NCBI GenBank assembly: GCA_014378465.1
Contig: JACMNQ010000036.1
Span: forward strand, 124,001 to 188,000
DNA length: 64,000 nucleotides
Reading direction: 5' to 3'
DNA from: Oligoflexia bacterium
GTDB taxonomy: Bacteria; Bdellovibrionota; UBA1018
The stretch's first letter is position 1. Every line of letters begins with the position of its first letter. The notes below the pieces were generated by a model, which worked only from the letters and a program-made list of their open reading frames with translations, did no database searches and was not told the DNA's origin. Below, one piece after another: positions 8,783 through 17,379 of this stretch. The translations under genes and the position numbers were made by a program.

Positions 8783-9732
8783 TCGAGGTTCATCACCTGT
8801 TCGCGGATCTGTTCGAGTTTCACTTTGATCTGCACGACTTCTTCGCCAATGGAAAAGTCCTGAGCCTTGTTGCCCAGCGTGTTGATCTCTCGGCCGAGCT
8901 CCTGGAGGATGAAGTCGAGTTTTCTACCGACCTGGCCCCCGGCGTTCAGGATCTTGGTGAAATGATCGAGGTGGCCTTTGAAGCGGATGAGTTCCTCTTC
9001 GACGTCCGTGCGATCCGCCAGGATCGAAAGCTCCTGGCTCAATCTTGAATCCACCACGGCTTGAATGGAAGTTTCCACGATCGGATAGGCTTCAAAGATC
9101 GCTTTGATCTTGTCGCGAATTTTCTGAGGGTAACCGGCCTGACATTGGGAACGACGCTCGCGGAGAAGAGCGATCTGGCGATTCATTTCATCAATCGCGT
9201 TCTGAAGGACCGCTTTGAGGGCCTGGCCTTCGTGAATGCGCATTTCCGCCAGTCGAGTCATCGCCTGTTGCGCGAGCGGCTCGAGCGCAGCCCAGGGATC
9301 TTCGATGTGAAAGTCAGAGCTGGACCTCGAAATCACTTCAGGGTGAAGCGCGATGTCCAGGGTTCGGATCGTATCCGTCAGGCCAAGCTTCTTCTGAAGG
9401 GTGAGGAGAGCGGTGTGGTACTGCTGCGCAAGCTCGAGATTCGTGGAGAGAGTCTGCGCCGAAGTTCCGGGCTCCTGAATGCGCTCGACTTTGACATCCA
9501 GCGAGCCGCGCGCGAACTTTGCCTGCACGGCGGCGCGAAAGGGCATCTCGGCAGCTGAAAATTCACGGGGCAGACGCATCTTCACGTCGAGAAACCGGTG
9601 ATTGAGAGTCTTCATTTCCACGCGGATCTTCTGACCCGACAGAGTTCCTTCGACGGAGCTGAAACCGGTCATGGATTGCACAGGTGCATTTGCCTGAGCA
9701 GCAGGGGCGATTTCGAGAGTGGACTTGCTCAT
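8779..9732 (-). CDS. yicC: YicC/YloC-family protein (endoribonuclease-type)
   Basis: The N-terminal SMTGFSSVEG, the TLNHRFLDVKMRLPRE stretch and the C-terminal ending NTLGNKAQDF ... EQIREQVMNLE identify the YicC family. Members in other bacteria are RNA endonucleases that affect small-RNA stability. The protein has 317 residues with about 18 extra residues before the usual start. Both ends overlap neighbouring genes by 4 bases (accA upstream, gmk downstream), which marks a tight operon. Confidence 0.92.
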   Translation of the reverse strand: MSKSTLEIAPAAQANAPVQSMTGFSSVEGTLSGQKIRVEMKTLNHRFLDVKMRLPREFSAAEMPFRAAVQAKFARGSLDVKVERIQEPGTSAQTLSTNLELAQQYHTALLTLQKKLGLTDTIRTLDIALHPEVISRSSSDFHIEDPWAALEPLAQQAMTRLAEMRIHEGQALKAVLQNAIDEMNRQIALLRERRSQCQAGYPQKIRDKIKAIFEAYPIVETSIQAVVDSRLSQELSILADRTDVEEELIRFKGHLDHFTKILNAGGQVGRKLDFILQELGREINTLGNKAQDFSIGEEVVQIKVKLEQIREQVMNLE

Positions 9733-10748
9733 GAGTTGCCCCCGGAGCCTGGAGCATGCGCAAGCGCGAAGGTTCCGATGTCGCGAAATTTCAGGAATCT
9801 CTGTTCCACAAGTTTCTTCGGATCTTTTTTTGCGGTCTTCATCAGCTCGGTGAGGTTGTCGCCCAGCGCTTTTCTCACGAGTTCGAAAGCTTCACTCCAG
9901 TTTCGGTGAGCTCCACCCTGCGGCTCAGGAATGATCGCATCGATGACCCCCATCTTGAGAAGTTCCGGGGGATTCATCTTGAGCTTTTCACTGGCGCGTT
10001 CTGCAAGGCTGGAGTCACTCCAGAGGATTGATGCGCAACTCTCCGGACTGATCACGGAGTAAGTGCTGTATTCGCACATGAGAACTCTGTTGCCGACGCC
10101 GATGGCGAGAGCCCCACCGGAGCCGCCTTCGCCGATCACGATCGTGATGACCGGCACCGTGAGGCCGAACATCATCTGAATGCTTTCGGCGATGGCCTGG
10201 GATTGGCCGCGTTCTTCAGCATCGAGTCCGGGATAGGCACCGGGAGTGTCGATGAAAGTGATGATCGGCATGCGGGCGCGCTCAGCCAGAGTCATGAGTC
10301 GCATGGCTTTGCGGTAGCCTTCAGGTCTGGCCATGCCGAAGTTGCGTTCCATCTTCTGTTTGGTCGTGCGACCTTTCTGGTGGCCGAGAATCATGACAGG
10401 AACTTCGGTACCACCGCCGGCTGCGCCCCCGGTATTCCAGACCGCGGTGCCGCCGAGAATGGCCTGATCGTCGGAAAAGAATCGGTCCCCCTGGAGTTCC
10501 ATGAAGCCGGAGAAAAGGGCGTCCACAAAATCGCGTGTGTAGGGACGATTGGGATGACGGGAAAGTTGAACTTTCTGCCAAGCCCCGAGCTTCGAGTAAG
10601 TGTCGTCGATGAGATTGCCGACTTTTTTCTCGAGGACTGAGATCTCATGACCGAAATCCATTCCCTCCTGCTGGGAAAGTTCTCTCAGGTCCTGCAGTTT
10701 TTTTTCGAGGGCGGCGATGGGCTTTTCAAAGTCAAAAAAGGGTTCCAT
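9729..10748 (-). CDS. accA: Acetyl-CoA carboxylase carboxyltransferase, alpha subunit
   Basis: The 339-residue protein starts MEPFFDFEKPI, has the N-terminal coiled region and then the carboxyltransferase domain (HPNRPYTRDFV, GDRFFSDD, FIDTPGAYPG, GEGGSGGALAIG, MCEYSTYSVISPE). It transfers the carboxyl group from biotin to acetyl-CoA, the first step of fatty acid synthesis, in complex with AccD, which is not in this window. It is the second gene of the reverse-strand cluster and overlaps yicC by 4 bases. Confidence 0.96.
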   Translation of the reverse strand: MEPFFDFEKPIAALEKKLQDLRELSQQEGMDFGHEISVLEKKVGNLIDDTYSKLGAWQKVQLSRHPNRPYTRDFVDALFSGFMELQGDRFFSDDQAILGGTAVWNTGGAAGGGTEVPVMILGHQKGRTTKQKMERNFGMARPEGYRKAMRLMTLAERARMPIITFIDTPGAYPGLDAEERGQSQAIAESIQMMFGLTVPVITIVIGEGGSGGALAIGVGNRVLMCEYSTYSVISPESCASILWSDSSLAERASEKLKMNPPELLKMGVIDAIIPEPQGGAHRNWSEAFELVRKALGDNLTELMKTAKKDPKKLVEQRFLKFRDIGTFALAHAPGSGGNS

Positions 10749-10802
10749 TGGAAACAGAAACTAGCACGGAGTCATTTCCAAGCCTAGGCAATCTGAGAAA
10801 TT

Positions 10803-11309
10803 TCAACGGTCCGCGTTTCCCCAGCCAACCACTTTTCCATCTTCAAAATAGACGGTGCGGGTGGAGCCGAAACCCTGGGAGGAGGCGAGGCCATGCTGGT
10901 AGATCCAGCGTTGATTTCCGGAGCCCGGAAATCCGGCGCTTTCGACCTCCCGAGGTTCACCCCACGCCCCACGTACATCCTGCATGCGCATGCCCAGGAC
11001 AAGGTCTCCGCTGGAGACGGCGCTTCGGATGCGGCGGTGCTTGCTTATTCGTAGTTCTTCGCGTTCCTCGGGACTCAGGTTGGATGCGGCGTGTCGTTCC
11101 GGTGCGGAGCTGGTCGACGGAAGATCATCCGTCAGGTCATATCGGTACGGATCCCGTGACGGGTCCTGTGAGAGTTCGATCAGCGAGCAGCCGGCAAGCG
11201 TTCCAGCGACGGTGCTGGCTAAAAGGAATGACAGAGCCAGAGTCAGGCTCACACGCGCAGAGAGCGTAGAAAATGTCGACGAAAGATCAGGTTTCGAAAT
11301 TCGGGTCAT
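10803..11309 (-). CDS. BamE/SmpA-like lipoprotein
   Basis: The ORF track starts at 11576, but the ATG at 11309 is preceded by GGAGG and begins a signal peptide ending in the lipobox LAGC, so 168 residues are likely. The C-terminal half (LVLGMRMQDVRGAWGEP ... RWIYQ ... RTVYFEDGKVVGW) has the pattern of the SmpA/OmlA/BamE fold. Such proteins sit in the periplasm as lipid-anchored partners of envelope complexes. It lies 54 bases before accA and may be in the same transcript. The exact role is unknown. Confidence 0.75.
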   Translation of the reverse strand: MTRISKPDLSSTFSTLSARVSLTLALSFLLASTVAGTLAGCSLIELSQDPSRDPYRYDLTDDLPSTSSAPERHAASNLSPEEREELRISKHRRIRSAVSSGDLVLGMRMQDVRGAWGEPREVESAGFPGSGNQRWIYQHGLASSQGFGSTRTVYFEDGKVVGWGNADR

Positions 11310-11454
11310 GAGAGTCGGGCCTCCTTGCCTCAACTCCCTATCGGCTCTCGCGGGAGGGGACCTGAGCCGGGTGAGCTGAGAAGAAGCTCGAGTGGGCAAC
11401 TCCTGCCGGCCTTTCTCTTGTGTGCAGGTCCAACTCCATGAAATACTGAATTCA

Positions 11455-12042
11455 ATGAACTTGAAGATCCTCAGTGAATTCAGAGAACTCTTCGGTGAGG
11501 GGGTCCGCTCAGCCGATGCTCCCACTCGCCGAGCTTCGTGGTTTCTGATTCTCTGTGGCCTGGGGATTCTGATCACCTGTGGTCTGGGGGTACGTTACTC
11601 TCTGCAGCAAAGAAGCATTCGAAAGCAGGAACAGGCTCTGGTTGAAGCTGGGAAGCTGCAGGCTCAGAAACTCAAAGAAGAGCAGGACCTGAAAAAGAAG
11701 TCGATCACGCTGAGCCTCGGGCAGTTTTCCCTGGAGCTCCACGAGAAGAAGGGGCGTTCGGCCGCGCGCGGAATGAACAATCTCGCCGAGATCGAAGTCG
11801 TCGTCCGGTGCGATCGTCAGGAAACCTGCGAGCTTCTCAATGACCACATCCTGCAGGCCCGCGACCAGGTCACGCATATTTTCACACCGATGGAGCGAGA
11901 AGAACTCCTCTCCATTCAGGGCAAACAGGCCCTTCGCAAGTCTCTGACGGAACACCTCAATCGCTGGATCGTCAATGACCTGCCCGACATCAAAGAGGGC
12001 AAGATCCTGGAACTCTATTTTGCGCAAATGGTGATCAATTGA
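11455..12042 (+). CDS. FliL-like single-pass membrane protein
   Basis: The ATG at 11455 begins MNLKILSEFRELFG; the track's upstream start adds only leader-like sequence. A membrane helix follows at about residues 28-48 (FLILCGLGILITCGLGV), then a charged linker, then the FliL-type domain: LAEIEVVVRCDRQETCELL, a region ending LRKSLTEHLNRWI, and ILELYFAQMVIN. FliL binds the flagellar stator, but no flagellar genes are nearby, so this may be a FliL relative serving another machine. It has 195 residues. Confidence 0.7.
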   Translation: MNLKILSEFRELFGEGVRSADAPTRRASWFLILCGLGILITCGLGVRYSLQQRSIRKQEQALVEAGKLQAQKLKEEQDLKKKSITLSLGQFSLELHEKKGRSAARGMNNLAEIEVVVRCDRQETCELLNDHILQARDQVTHIFTPMEREELLSIQGKQALRKSLTEHLNRWIVNDLPDIKEGKILELYFAQMVIN

Positions 12043-12120
12043 CGGTGATCCATTGAAGTTTTTTGATTGAGTCCGGTCGACTGACGACCTGCGCTTGAGT
12101 CCTGCGGCAAGGCAAGGGCG

Positions 12121-12149
12121 TTGACACTCTCAGGTAACTTCGGGATAAC
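12121..12149 (+). promoter_or_regulatory. Putative sigma-70 promoter of the HupE-like gene
   Basis: A perfect TTGACA and GATAAC are separated by 17 bases. The predicted transcription start falls at about 12156, next to the GTG at 12157, so a leaderless or nearly leaderless message is possible. If the first codon is instead the ATG at 12190, the leader would be about 34 bases. Confidence 0.5.
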
Positions 12150-12156
12150 TCGCACC

Positions 12157-13269
12157 GTGCTGAAAATATTCGCGCTGAATCTATTTGCAATGATGTCCTT
12201 CCTCTTGTTTCCCGCGGGCGCGCGTGCTCATCCGCTGGATATCGCTCTGCTCACGCTGAATCAGAAGGATTCGGCAAAGGGTTCCCGATTTGAAGCGAAG
12301 CTCGAGATGAATCCCACCGTGGTAGCGACTTTGCTGAAAGTCAATTCTGCGGATTTACCCCAGGCACTGCAACTGAGAACTCCCGAACTGTTTCGTGCGA
12401 CTTTGGGAGAAAACCCCATGAAAATGGGCTTATCAAACTGCGTCTGGGCGGAGCCTCCTCCCGGAATCATTGAAAGTTCCCAAACGCTCAGCATCACGGC
12501 TGCCGCAAATTGTCCAGCCGGCGAGGGGGAGCTTTCAATGAGCCTTCCTTTTTTGAAACGAATGCCGAGCACTTTCAGTCTCATGTACATGGTCAAGCTT
12601 GAAGCCCTTGAAAAAATGGGAACTCTCGAACATCCGTCATCGGAGCTCAGCCTGCGGATGAGTCAGCCTTCTCGAACCTTTCTGAGTTTTGTGAGTATGG
12701 GAGTCAAACACATCGGAGCATTTCCAAGCGAGTGGGCAGGCGACCGCGGTCTGCATTTTCCGGATGGGATTGATCACATTCTCTTTGTCGTGGCCCTCGT
12801 GATCGGGGGAAGCGGAATCATCTCGATTCTCAAGACCGTGACCGGTTTCACGCTGGGCCATTCCGTGACTCTGGCTTTGGCCACCTTTGGCCTCATCCAC
12901 GTTCCCGCACGCCTCGTCGAATCAGCCATCGCCTTGTCGATCGCGTTCGTCGCGGCGGAGAGTATTTTCGCAAGCAACACCAAATCAAGATGGAAACTGG
13001 CGCTCTTTTTTGGACTGGTTCATGGACTCGGCTTTGCGTCCGCTCTCGCTGAATTGCACCTTGATCGCGCGAGTATCGCCAAAGCACTCATCGGTTTCAA
13101 CGCAGGGGTTGAAGTTGGCCAGGGCATCATCGTTGCGCTGGTGCTCCCCTGGGTCTTTACCCTGCGAAAATTTGAAATCACTCGAAAATTTGCAATTCCG
13201 GCTGCATCTGTGGCGATTTTCGCGCTTGGCAGTTTCTGGTTCGTGACTCGTGCATTCGGCATGAGTTGA
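12157..13269 (+). CDS. HupE/UreJ-family membrane protein
   Basis: GTG 12157 is preferred to the track's TTG 12121, which lies in the -35 box. It gives a good signal peptide (LKIFALNLFAMMSFLLF ... ARA) before HPLDIALL, a start common in this family. After a periplasmic domain of about 180 residues comes the HupE/UreJ_2 membrane domain with FPDGIDHILFVVAL, GFTLGHSVTLALATF and ALFFGLVHGLGFASALAEL. The His/Asp pattern fits transition-metal (Ni/Co) permeases. No nickel enzyme genes are nearby, so the metal is uncertain. Confidence 0.8.
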   Translation: MLKIFALNLFAMMSFLLFPAGARAHPLDIALLTLNQKDSAKGSRFEAKLEMNPTVVATLLKVNSADLPQALQLRTPELFRATLGENPMKMGLSNCVWAEPPPGIIESSQTLSITAAANCPAGEGELSMSLPFLKRMPSTFSLMYMVKLEALEKMGTLEHPSSELSLRMSQPSRTFLSFVSMGVKHIGAFPSEWAGDRGLHFPDGIDHILFVVALVIGGSGIISILKTVTGFTLGHSVTLALATFGLIHVPARLVESAIALSIAFVAAESIFASNTKSRWKLALFFGLVHGLGFASALAELHLDRASIAKALIGFNAGVEVGQGIIVALVLPWVFTLRKFEITRKFAIPAASVAIFALGSFWFVTRAFGMS

Positions 13270-13337
13270 AATTTTACGCAGTGAAGCGTTCAGAATCAGA
13301 GCAGTCGCTGCCCTCTCTCACGGTAGGCCGGGCTCTT

Positions 13338-14702
13338 TCAGTTGAATTCTTCAACCTCCCTGAAGAGGTCCTTGTGCTTGGGGCCGCAGACTTTGTGGCG
13401 CTTGAGCATTTCAAAAAGGGTGCTGCGCGCGACTCCCAGAATCTTCGCCGCCTGAGCGCGGTTGCCGCGGGCAAGTCGAAGCGCTTTCAGGAGCATGATT
13501 CTTTCCATTTCCTCGAGAGTGAGAACTGCCGCCCCGAGTTCCAGCCCTGGACTTTCGGAAACGTGTTCCGGCGTGAGTAGAAATTCAAACGCATCTTCGT
13601 CAAGCAGCGTCGTGAAAGGGCCGGAGAATCCGCTGGCTCTTTCGATGGCATGTCGAAGCTCACGGACATTGCCCGGCCAGGAGTGCGCCTGGAGTCTCAG
13701 CATCGCGCGCGCGGTGATCGTGCGACCGAGCTCCGTCGCCACTTTGGACGCCAGCAGCTGAATGTCATCGGGTCTCGAACGCAGCGTGGGGATTTCAATC
13801 GTGATCGAAGCGAGGCGGTAATAGAGATCGCGTCTGAACTTGCCTTCTTCAACAAGTTGCTTGAGCGAGTGATGGGTGGCGCAGAGGAGTCTCACGTCCG
13901 CGCGTGAAGTGCGGTCGGCACCGACGGGTCTGATCTCCCCGTTTTCAAGAAAGCGGAGGAGCTTGACCTGAATGTCCGCGGGCAGATCGCCGATTTCATC
14001 CAGAAAGAGTGTTCCGTTGTGCGCTTGCATGAGGGCGCCCGCGCGGTGGTGAGAAGCCCCCGTGTAAGCGCCTTTGACGTGCCCAAAGAGTTCACTCTCG
14101 GCGAGGGATGGAGCCAGGGCTCCGCAGTGAAGCGGCACGAAAGGCCCTGACGCGCGCTCACTCCAGACGTGCAGGAGGTGAGCGAGCACTTCTTTGCCCG
14201 TTCCCGTCTCGCCCGCGAGGTAGATCGACAGGGGAGTGGACGCGGCTTTCTTGGCCATCCAGAGGACTTTCTTGCCTTCTTCACTGCACGTCAGCCAGGG
14301 ACGAATGCCACCCGGCTGGGTCGGAAGGGAGATTTCGGAGTGACGGGCTTCGAGAGTGAGCGTGGTTTCGCCCATGCAGATGGGCATTCCGGCGGGGATG
14401 TGGGCTTCGCGAATGGCGAGGTCTCCCAGCCGCGTGGAGGGACAGCCGTCCAGAATCTTGAGCCAGTAAGGGGAGTGGCGAGGGTCCGTTTTGGTCACTG
14501 CGCCCGAAGGCGTGAGGGTAGTCAGGACTCCCATGTCTTTGGGGAGAGTCGTGTCTCTGAGGAGCACTTCAGACCCTTCGGATCGCCCCAGGCGAAAGCT
14601 GCCCGGCGCCGAAGAGTTTTGGGACCCATTCTGAGACGCTCTCTGACTCAAGGACACGATTCTCGTTTCGCCTGAAGGATCCTGAATTCTCAATTGCCAC
14701 AT
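13338..14702 (-). CDS. Sigma-54-dependent activator with FHA-like N-terminus
   Basis: The N-terminal 120 residues have an FHA-like core (FRLGRSEGSEVLLRD), so phosphothreonine sensing instead of a receiver domain is likely. The AAA+ domain has Walker A GETGTGKE (164-171), the sigma-54 contact loop GAYTGA (211-216, Tyr in place of the common Phe), Walker B LFLDEIGD and the arginine-bearing FRRDLYYRL. A Fis-type helix-turn-helix closes the protein (NRAQAAKILGVARSTLFEML). FHA-type activators usually answer to serine/threonine kinases. None is adjacent. It is convergent with the HupE-like gene. Confidence 0.92.
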   Translation of the reverse strand: MWQLRIQDPSGETRIVSLSQRASQNGSQNSSAPGSFRLGRSEGSEVLLRDTTLPKDMGVLTTLTPSGAVTKTDPRHSPYWLKILDGCPSTRLGDLAIREAHIPAGMPICMGETTLTLEARHSEISLPTQPGGIRPWLTCSEEGKKVLWMAKKAASTPLSIYLAGETGTGKEVLAHLLHVWSERASGPFVPLHCGALAPSLAESELFGHVKGAYTGASHHRAGALMQAHNGTLFLDEIGDLPADIQVKLLRFLENGEIRPVGADRTSRADVRLLCATHHSLKQLVEEGKFRRDLYYRLASITIEIPTLRSRPDDIQLLASKVATELGRTITARAMLRLQAHSWPGNVRELRHAIERASGFSGPFTTLLDEDAFEFLLTPEHVSESPGLELGAAVLTLEEMERIMLLKALRLARGNRAQAAKILGVARSTLFEMLKRHKVCGPKHKDLFREVEEFN

Positions 14703-14909
14703 ACTTCACTTCTCCGGTTCGATTTTGATGTTCTCGGAGGCTCCCTAGAGCAATGCGCGGACCAGCAGCGCGAGCTTCGGGGTTTGCATGATTTCAGGAG
14801 GTTACGAACGACTTTCGGACCAGGCCAGGGGGGCGTCGGTTCATTTTTGAATCAAACCGCTCCACTTTGGACCGGACTTTGAGTCGATTTCAGACTAATG
14901 TGAAAAGCT

Positions 14910-15539
14910 ATGGCAGCAGAATTTTTCATGACGATCGGGGATGTTTCCCAACTCCAGGATATTTTCAACGGCGTTTTCCTGAAAGGTCGCCGCGAACCCC
15001 GCATCGCGATGGTGGGTCGCTCGAACGTTGGCAAGAGCTCGCTCATCAATGCGCTGCTCGAAACGACCCTCGCGCGAGTGAGCGGTGAGCCGGGCAAGAC
15101 TCGTTGTCTGCACCTGTACGACTGGAAAACCCTCAAGAAGATCGTCGTCGATTTGCCTGGGTACGGCTTTGCCAAAGCGGGGCATGCGGAGCGTGACAAG
15201 TGGGCGGATTTCATCAATGCCTACCTGAAGCGCGATCCCGGCCTCGAACGGGCGCTCGTGCTTCTCGACGCTCGTCATGGTCCGACTGAACTCGACAAGG
15301 AAGCCATCAAGTTTCTGAGTTTCGAATCCGTGCCCGTGACCTTCGTCTTCACCAAAGCCGACGCTCTGAAGACCCAGAAGGAACGCTCGGCTCGTCGCAA
15401 GGAAGCCAGCGCCGCCCTCCTTGCGCTCGGATATGAACCTAAAGACGCGTTCTGGGTCTCGGCCAAGACGAAAGATGGTCTCAAGCCTCTGTTGCTTGAA
15501 CTGGCGAAGACTTCGGCCGCTCCCATCGCGATGGAATAA
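14910..15539 (+). CDS. engB: Ribosome biogenesis GTPase EngB (YsxC/YihA)
   Basis: The 209-residue protein carries all GTPase motifs: G1 GRSNVGKSS, G2 GEPGKTR, G3 DLPGYGFAKA, G4 TKAD and G5 VSAKT. The small size and the GYGFAK sequence are specific to EngB, which acts in large ribosomal subunit assembly. It is followed 26 bases later by an LD-carboxypeptidase gene, with a ribosome binding site (AAAGGATC) in between, so the two may form an operon. Confidence 0.95.
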   Translation: MAAEFFMTIGDVSQLQDIFNGVFLKGRREPRIAMVGRSNVGKSSLINALLETTLARVSGEPGKTRCLHLYDWKTLKKIVVDLPGYGFAKAGHAERDKWADFINAYLKRDPGLERALVLLDARHGPTELDKEAIKFLSFESVPVTFVFTKADALKTQKERSARRKEASAALLALGYEPKDAFWVSAKTKDGLKPLLLELAKTSAAPIAME

Positions 15540-15565
15540 GCCAGCACACTTGAAAAGGATCACTC

Positions 15566-16570
15566 ATGCTCATTGGAATCGTAGGACCTTCGGCAGTCGT
15601 TCCTGAAACTGAACTCGCGCTGGGCGCGAAAAAGATCACGGACGCCGGCTTCACGGTTCGAATCCATCCCCAGGTGAAGAAGACCCATCTCTTTTTCGCC
15701 GGTACGGATGAACAGCGCGCGAAAGCATTTTATGATTATGCAGTCGATTCGAAAGTCGACGCGCTCTGGTTCGCACGCGGAGGTTACGGCGCGATGCTGC
15801 TTCTGCCTCACCTGGTGGCTCTGGCCAAAAAGAACGGCAAGCCCCCCGCGAAGAAGGTCCTGATCGGCTCTTCGGACGCGACTTCGCTTATGGAATTCGT
15901 GCGCGTGAAGTGGGGCTGGAAAGTCCTGCACGCTCCCATGCCTGCGACGATGGGCTTTCAGAAATTGAGCGCCCGCGACTGGCAGGATCTCGTGGCGCAG
16001 CTTCATCAGCTTGGAAAGTCCGAGCATCCTCTCGGGACTCTGGATCAACCTCTGAAATTCGTGAGCCGGGGCCAACTCAAAGCGAAATCCAGACCCGTGC
16101 GCGGCGAGCTGGTCGGAGGCAATCTTTCCGTGATGTGCTCCCTGATCGGAACCCCCTACGCGATTCAGGCCAAAGGCAAGATTCTCTTTCTCGAAGACGT
16201 CACGGAAGCCCCTTATCGCCTGCACCGCATGGCTCAGCACTTGCTGTCAGTCGGAGCCTTCAAGGGCGTGAAAGCGATCGTCATCGGGAGTCTGCATGAT
16301 TGTGCGGATCAAGTCGGATCCGTTTTTGCTGAGATGCCGGGTGCGAGTTCAATGGAAAAATCGGGCGACACGAAAGTAAGAATGAAGCCCCTGAGACCCT
16401 CTCTGTCGGATGCTGAAGTCCTGACGGCCGTCTTTGGCGTTCTCGGAAAGAGCTTGGAAATTCCAGTCGCTTATGGATTGACCGTGGGACACGGTCCCAA
16501 CGGAATGTCGCCCCTGCCGCTGGGCGTGACCTATGAACTCGACGCCAAGGGATTCCTGTCGCTGGTTTAG
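15566..16570 (+). CDS. LD-carboxypeptidase family protein (S66)
   Basis: The 334-residue protein has the S66 order: N-terminal IGIVGPSA, the arginine turn WFARGGYGAMLLLP, the nucleophile Ser about 103 in GSSDATSL (most relatives have GYSD or GFSD), GELVGGNLSVMCSLIGTPY, FLEDVTEAPYRLHRM and a late catalytic-histidine region (LTVGHGPN). The family trims the terminal D-alanine from murein tetrapeptides during recycling, or cleaves microcin C-type compounds. There is no signal peptide, so it acts in the cytoplasm. Confidence 0.88.
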   Translation: MLIGIVGPSAVVPETELALGAKKITDAGFTVRIHPQVKKTHLFFAGTDEQRAKAFYDYAVDSKVDALWFARGGYGAMLLLPHLVALAKKNGKPPAKKVLIGSSDATSLMEFVRVKWGWKVLHAPMPATMGFQKLSARDWQDLVAQLHQLGKSEHPLGTLDQPLKFVSRGQLKAKSRPVRGELVGGNLSVMCSLIGTPYAIQAKGKILFLEDVTEAPYRLHRMAQHLLSVGAFKGVKAIVIGSLHDCADQVGSVFAEMPGASSMEKSGDTKVRMKPLRPSLSDAEVLTAVFGVLGKSLEIPVAYGLTVGHGPNGMSPLPLGVTYELDAKGFLSLV

Positions 16571-16577
16571 GTCGGTC

Positions 16578-17042
16578 TCACGAGCTGAACATGACCGTGA
16601 CGTACCAGACGTTCTCGCCCTTTCGATTTTTGCCTTCGACCACTCCAGTGCCGATATTTTTCCAGGATGGATTCAGGATGTTCTCTGCCACCGAGTAATT
16701 CTTTTGCAGGGGTTGGTGTTGCCGGGCCAGGGCCTGGCGATACCGCTGCACGACGGTCTTCAGCCCGGGAGCGGGGGATTCGTGAGAAAAGTAACCTTGG
16801 GTCAGCATTTCATTCGAGTGCAGCTGAGCTGCGACGATCAAGATGAGATCAGGCGTCAGAACCGTTTTCAGTCCGCCCTGCTTCCGGTCTGCGAGAGTGC
16901 GTGCGATGAGGAGGCTTTCGGCTCATTGATGTTCGCTTGAGTTCTCGGAGAAATCGCACTCGGAGGGGGAGAGGCAGCTTGCGCTGAAGTCGTCTGACAG
17001 CAGAAGAGGAACGACTGAAGCATCATCATGGGTGTTTTCATT
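16578..17042 (-). pseudogene. CAP/SCP-domain exported protein, frameshifted
   Basis: The track shows only 16578-16841, but the CAP domain begins further upstream in the same frame (ESLLIARTLADRKQGGL), which is closed by TGA at 16923-16925 and has no start codon. A different frame starting at ATG 17042 encodes a signal peptide (MKTPMMMLQSFLFCCQTTSAQA) and leads up to that point, then stops at 16868-16870. One missing base between about 16870 and 16925 would join them. The domain has the CAP pattern (AAQLHSNEMLTQGYFSHES, AENI, GENVWYVTVMF). CAP proteins are extracellular. Either a real mutation or a sequence error. Confidence 0.75.
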
Positions 17043-17214
17043 TCTAACGTGAAATTTCCGACTTTTCCATCAGGGTTTGAGGCAGACGGAAAAACTTCAA
17101 AATTCCGATTGCTTGCGCGCCCCCATCAGCTTCTCACTCCACTCGATTTGTCGTCTGGACAGCTTACTCAAGTTAGGCTAAATCAGTCTCTCAGCTCTGT
17201 AAAATTTGGCAAAT

Positions 17215-17300
17215 GGCTTCCTGGCGGAATGGTAGACGCAGTGGACTCAAAATCCACCGATCGCAAGGTTGTCCGAGTTCGAGTCTCGGGGGAGCCACCA
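17215..17300 (+). tRNA. tRNA-Leu, anticodon CAA
   Basis: The acceptor strands GGCTTCC and GGGAGCC pair (one G-T), followed by discriminator A and an encoded CCA. The anticodon stem GTGGA/TCCAC holds the loop CTCAAAA with anticodon CAA, and the T arm GAGTTCGAGTCTC is standard. A long variable arm, typical for leucine tRNA, lies between. It is the left border of a small genomic island whose right border repeats its 3' part. Confidence 0.95.
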
Positions 17301-17301
17301 A
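17228..17301 (+). repeat. Left 74-bp direct repeat (attL-like), 3' part of tRNA-Leu
   Basis: These 74 bases, from the tRNA D arm through CCA plus one base, recur without a mismatch at 22293-22366 in the same orientation. A tRNA whose 3' part is duplicated at the far end of a foreign block is the usual mark of site-specific integration. Confidence 0.85.
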
Positions 17302-17379
17302 CTATAAATCGATCCCTTCAAAATCCGTTTCCTGAATAACCCAGTCTTCATTTGAAGACCGGGCACCGTGCCCTATATA

